64,000 nt of DNA from JAGQVA01 sp033764335 (lineage in GTDB: Bacteria > Bacteroidota > Bacteroidia > J057). The DNA lies in the NCBI GenBank assembly GCA_033764335.1, contig JANRJC010000052.1, positions 30,252-94,251 of the forward strand, read 5' to 3'. Each line of letters starts with the position of its first letter. Position 1 is the first letter of the stretch. Shown one piece after another: positions 62,592 to 64,000 of this stretch. A model generated the notes under the pieces. It ran no database searches and was not told the DNA's origin. It saw only the letters and a list, made by a program, of their open reading frames with translations. A program made the position numbers and the translations under genes.

Positions 62592-63410
62592 ATGAAAGCC
62601 AAACCGGGTATTATCCAACAACTGGGATACACATGGGTCGCTCTGCCCACCGAAGACATAAAACCCCTCACGCTACTCGAAATCGCTTCACCGGGGATTC
62701 TTAAACGAATCAAAAATACATTTACCGGAGCAAAACCGGAAACGAAAATCCTGCCCTCTACTCTATTTTCGCTTTTTCCCCAACCCCTCGAAGGTGAAAT
62801 TCCGAAGCCTCGCCGGGCTAAAGCCGTTGCCTCTTTTAAAGGAAAAGACCTCGTGGAATCCGGTGCAGGTTTTGACCTCGAAGGCCTCGAAAGCTTTAAA
62901 AAAATTGTCCATGCGGGTGCCTCCGGGCATATTAGCAAGGCAAAAAAATGGTTGTACGAATTTGAGTCTCCCCGGCTTACCGATATTGACCCGACCCAGA
63001 TTGAGAAATATATCAACCGCAATCAACCTGACCGGGATTTGCCCGGTTTTCTGGAAAAATTAAAGGACAACCGACTATTTGTCATCACGCATATTCTCCA
63101 TACAAAAGCCTTTTCGGTTCGCAATGTCAACGAATTTTCGATTAACGGAGAAATTTCCGCTGATGCCATCGAAGGACATCTTGCCGGCCTGAGTGCCGAT
63201 GTCAACCGGCAGAAAGACAGTACCGAAAGCCTGAGTTATACAGGGACAAAACCTCTTACTTTTGCCATAAGAGCCAGCAGGATATGGTTTGACCCGGAAA
63301 AAGACACTTTCTCACTCAATGACCAATCACTTAGCGGTTCACGGAGCATTTTCGAAAGCACTCGTGAACCCGCGCCTGAATTAATTCCACCCCGGATCAG
63401 GATCGAATAA
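62592..63410 (+). CDS. probable bacterial gasdermin (pore-forming defence effector)
   Basis: 272 residues. The N-terminus GIIQQLGYTWVALPTEDI, then KPLTLLE, fits the bacterial gasdermin start (LGY-x-x-x-LP-x-x-x-I-x-PL-x-LL). Middle and late blocks KLKDNRLFVITHILHTKAFS and YTGTKPLTFAIRASRIWFD also resemble the family, and length is typical. The short C-terminal tail (from about residue 245: SLNDQSLSGSRSIFE onward) would be the autoinhibitory peptide removed by a protease to free the pore-forming core. The Cys near the N-terminus that is palmitoylated in some members is absent. It lies 32 bp upstream of an EAD11-STAND gene. Family call is from memory of conserved patterns. Confidence 0.72.
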   Translation: MKAKPGIIQQLGYTWVALPTEDIKPLTLLEIASPGILKRIKNTFTGAKPETKILPSTLFSLFPQPLEGEIPKPRRAKAVASFKGKDLVESGAGFDLEGLESFKKIVHAGASGHISKAKKWLYEFESPRLTDIDPTQIEKYINRNQPDRDLPGFLEKLKDNRLFVITHILHTKAFSVRNVNEFSINGEISADAIEGHLAGLSADVNRQKDSTESLSYTGTKPLTFAIRASRIWFDPEKDTFSLNDQSLSGSRSIFESTREPAPELIPPRIRIE

Positions 63411-63442
63411 ATGAGTCAGAGTTTCTGCCTAAACAAACCCCC

Positions 63443-64000
63443 ATGATCGAAAGCATTCGCGACGCCATCGCCCGCAACGACCTGACCGAAGCACTAAAGC
63501 TGTTGCGCACCCTGTTGGACAACAGCCCCCAACTCGACGAAATCCTCGTCCAGTCCGGGCGGTTTCATGCCATACGCAAACAAATCCGCCTCGGCCTTGT
63601 CTCTCCGGCAGAAGCCTCCATTGCCCACGCCCAAATCCTCGCCGGACTCACCGACCTGCTCCGAGAGATTGAAGAACAGAGCCAAAAACCCGCCATCCGC
63701 CAAGAGATCGCGCAGGTTATTCATTACCACTACTACCACGACCGCAAAATCCCCCGCAACCTCACCGCTCCGCCCTTTTATCCCGAAGTGTTTATCGGGC
63801 GGGAAACCGAGATGGATACCCTGCATCGGAAACTTTTTTCCGGGACCAACCTGCTACTACTTGTCAACGGGCAGGGCGGCGTGGGCAAAACCTCCCTCGC
63901 TTCCCGGTATTACCACCGCTACCAGTCCGACTACGCCCATACCGCCTGGCTGCTGAGTGAGTCCCGCATCGCCTTTGCCCTGCTGCGCCTGGCGCAACCG
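63443..64000 (+). CDS. EAD11-STAND NTPase (NB-ARC type), 3' end outside window
   Basis: ATG at 63443 and open to the window edge (186 codons seen). Residues 1-78 match effector-associated domain 11: IRDAIARNDLTEALKLLRTL, SGRFHAIRKQIRLGLVSPAE and LTDLLREIEE. A linker leads to FIGRE (117-121) and the P-loop NGQGGVGKTSLA (142-152), the start of an NB-ARC/STAND ATPase. STAND proteins sense threats, oligomerise and activate an effector through the EAD. The effector here should be the gasdermin or a protease encoded to the right. Repeats for ligand sensing are expected beyond the window. Confidence 0.88.
   Translation, partial: MIESIRDAIARNDLTEALKLLRTLLDNSPQLDEILVQSGRFHAIRKQIRLGLVSPAEASIAHAQILAGLTDLLREIEEQSQKPAIRQEIAQVIHYHYYHDRKIPRNLTAPPFYPEVFIGRETEMDTLHRKLFSGTNLLLLVNGQGGVGKTSLASRYYHRYQSDYAHTAWLLSESRIAFALLRLAQP

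Noticed and set aside
1..64000. tRNA, rRNA and riboswitch search by eye
   Set aside because: No conserved cloverleaf, rRNA segment or known riboswitch core was recognised; a covariance-model search would be needed to exclude small RNAs.

Overview
The window looks like a Bacteroidota chromosome, most likely a Saprospirales-type free-living degrader. The basis is: SusC/SusD outer-membrane transport genes, a hybrid two-component regulator with a periplasmic sugar-binding sensor, several secreted enzymes with type IX secretion (T9SS) C-terminal sorting domains, promoters of the TAnnTTTG type, absence of Shine-Dalgarno sites, and an EAD11-STAND protein of a kind common in this group. The taxonomic call is inference. 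No rRNA, tRNA, CRISPR array or transposase was seen.

Layout. 1-909 is the end of a TonB-dependent receptor. 954-4224 holds small hypothetical genes, an AT-rich DUF4160/DUF2442 pair, fmt and a small membrane protein. 4270-23218 (all minus strand) is a complete fructan-utilisation locus: regulator, sugar MFS importer, SusC, SusD, a repeat-built DUF4960-like surface protein, a LamG-GH32, an FG-GAP/ASPIC protein and a lipoprotein GH32, with an orphan XRE gene at the end. The design parallels the Bacteroides BT1754-BT1765 fructan locus, but two enzymes or binding proteins carry T9SS tails and no fructokinase is visible. 23311-24111 is a BtpA/SgcQ protein, followed by about 0.7 kb of palindromic intergenic repeats. 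24831-27665 carries a polyamine pair (deoxyhypusine-synthase-like protein plus arginine decarboxylase) and an RRM protein.

27850-39214 is a nitrogen-assimilation block: gltD, gltB, an alpha/beta hydrolase, a eukaryotic-type glutamine synthetase (GSII), an ammonium channel and an outer-membrane porin. 39269-45993 is mixed metabolism: redoxin, a cytochrome c/copper-monooxygenase-like lipoprotein, a beta-propeller lipoprotein, threonine dehydratase and UxaA. 46160-52176 looks like an operon of an ABC exporter, a secreted glucan-dikinase-like protein and a serine hydrolase. A toxin-antitoxin remnant with a truncated PIN gene follows. 52527-58804 holds a nucleotide-transporter/HEAT fusion, a beta-lactamase-fold protein and PBP1C. 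58928-62415 has a secreted GH5-like glycosidase and an SMP-30 lipoprotein.

The most exciting signal is at the right edge: a probable bacterial gasdermin (62592-63410) followed 32 bp later by an EAD11/NB-ARC STAND NTPase that runs off the window. This looks like a pore-forming abortive-infection module whose sensor is a STAND ATPase. The rest of the locus, including any protease, lies outside the window.
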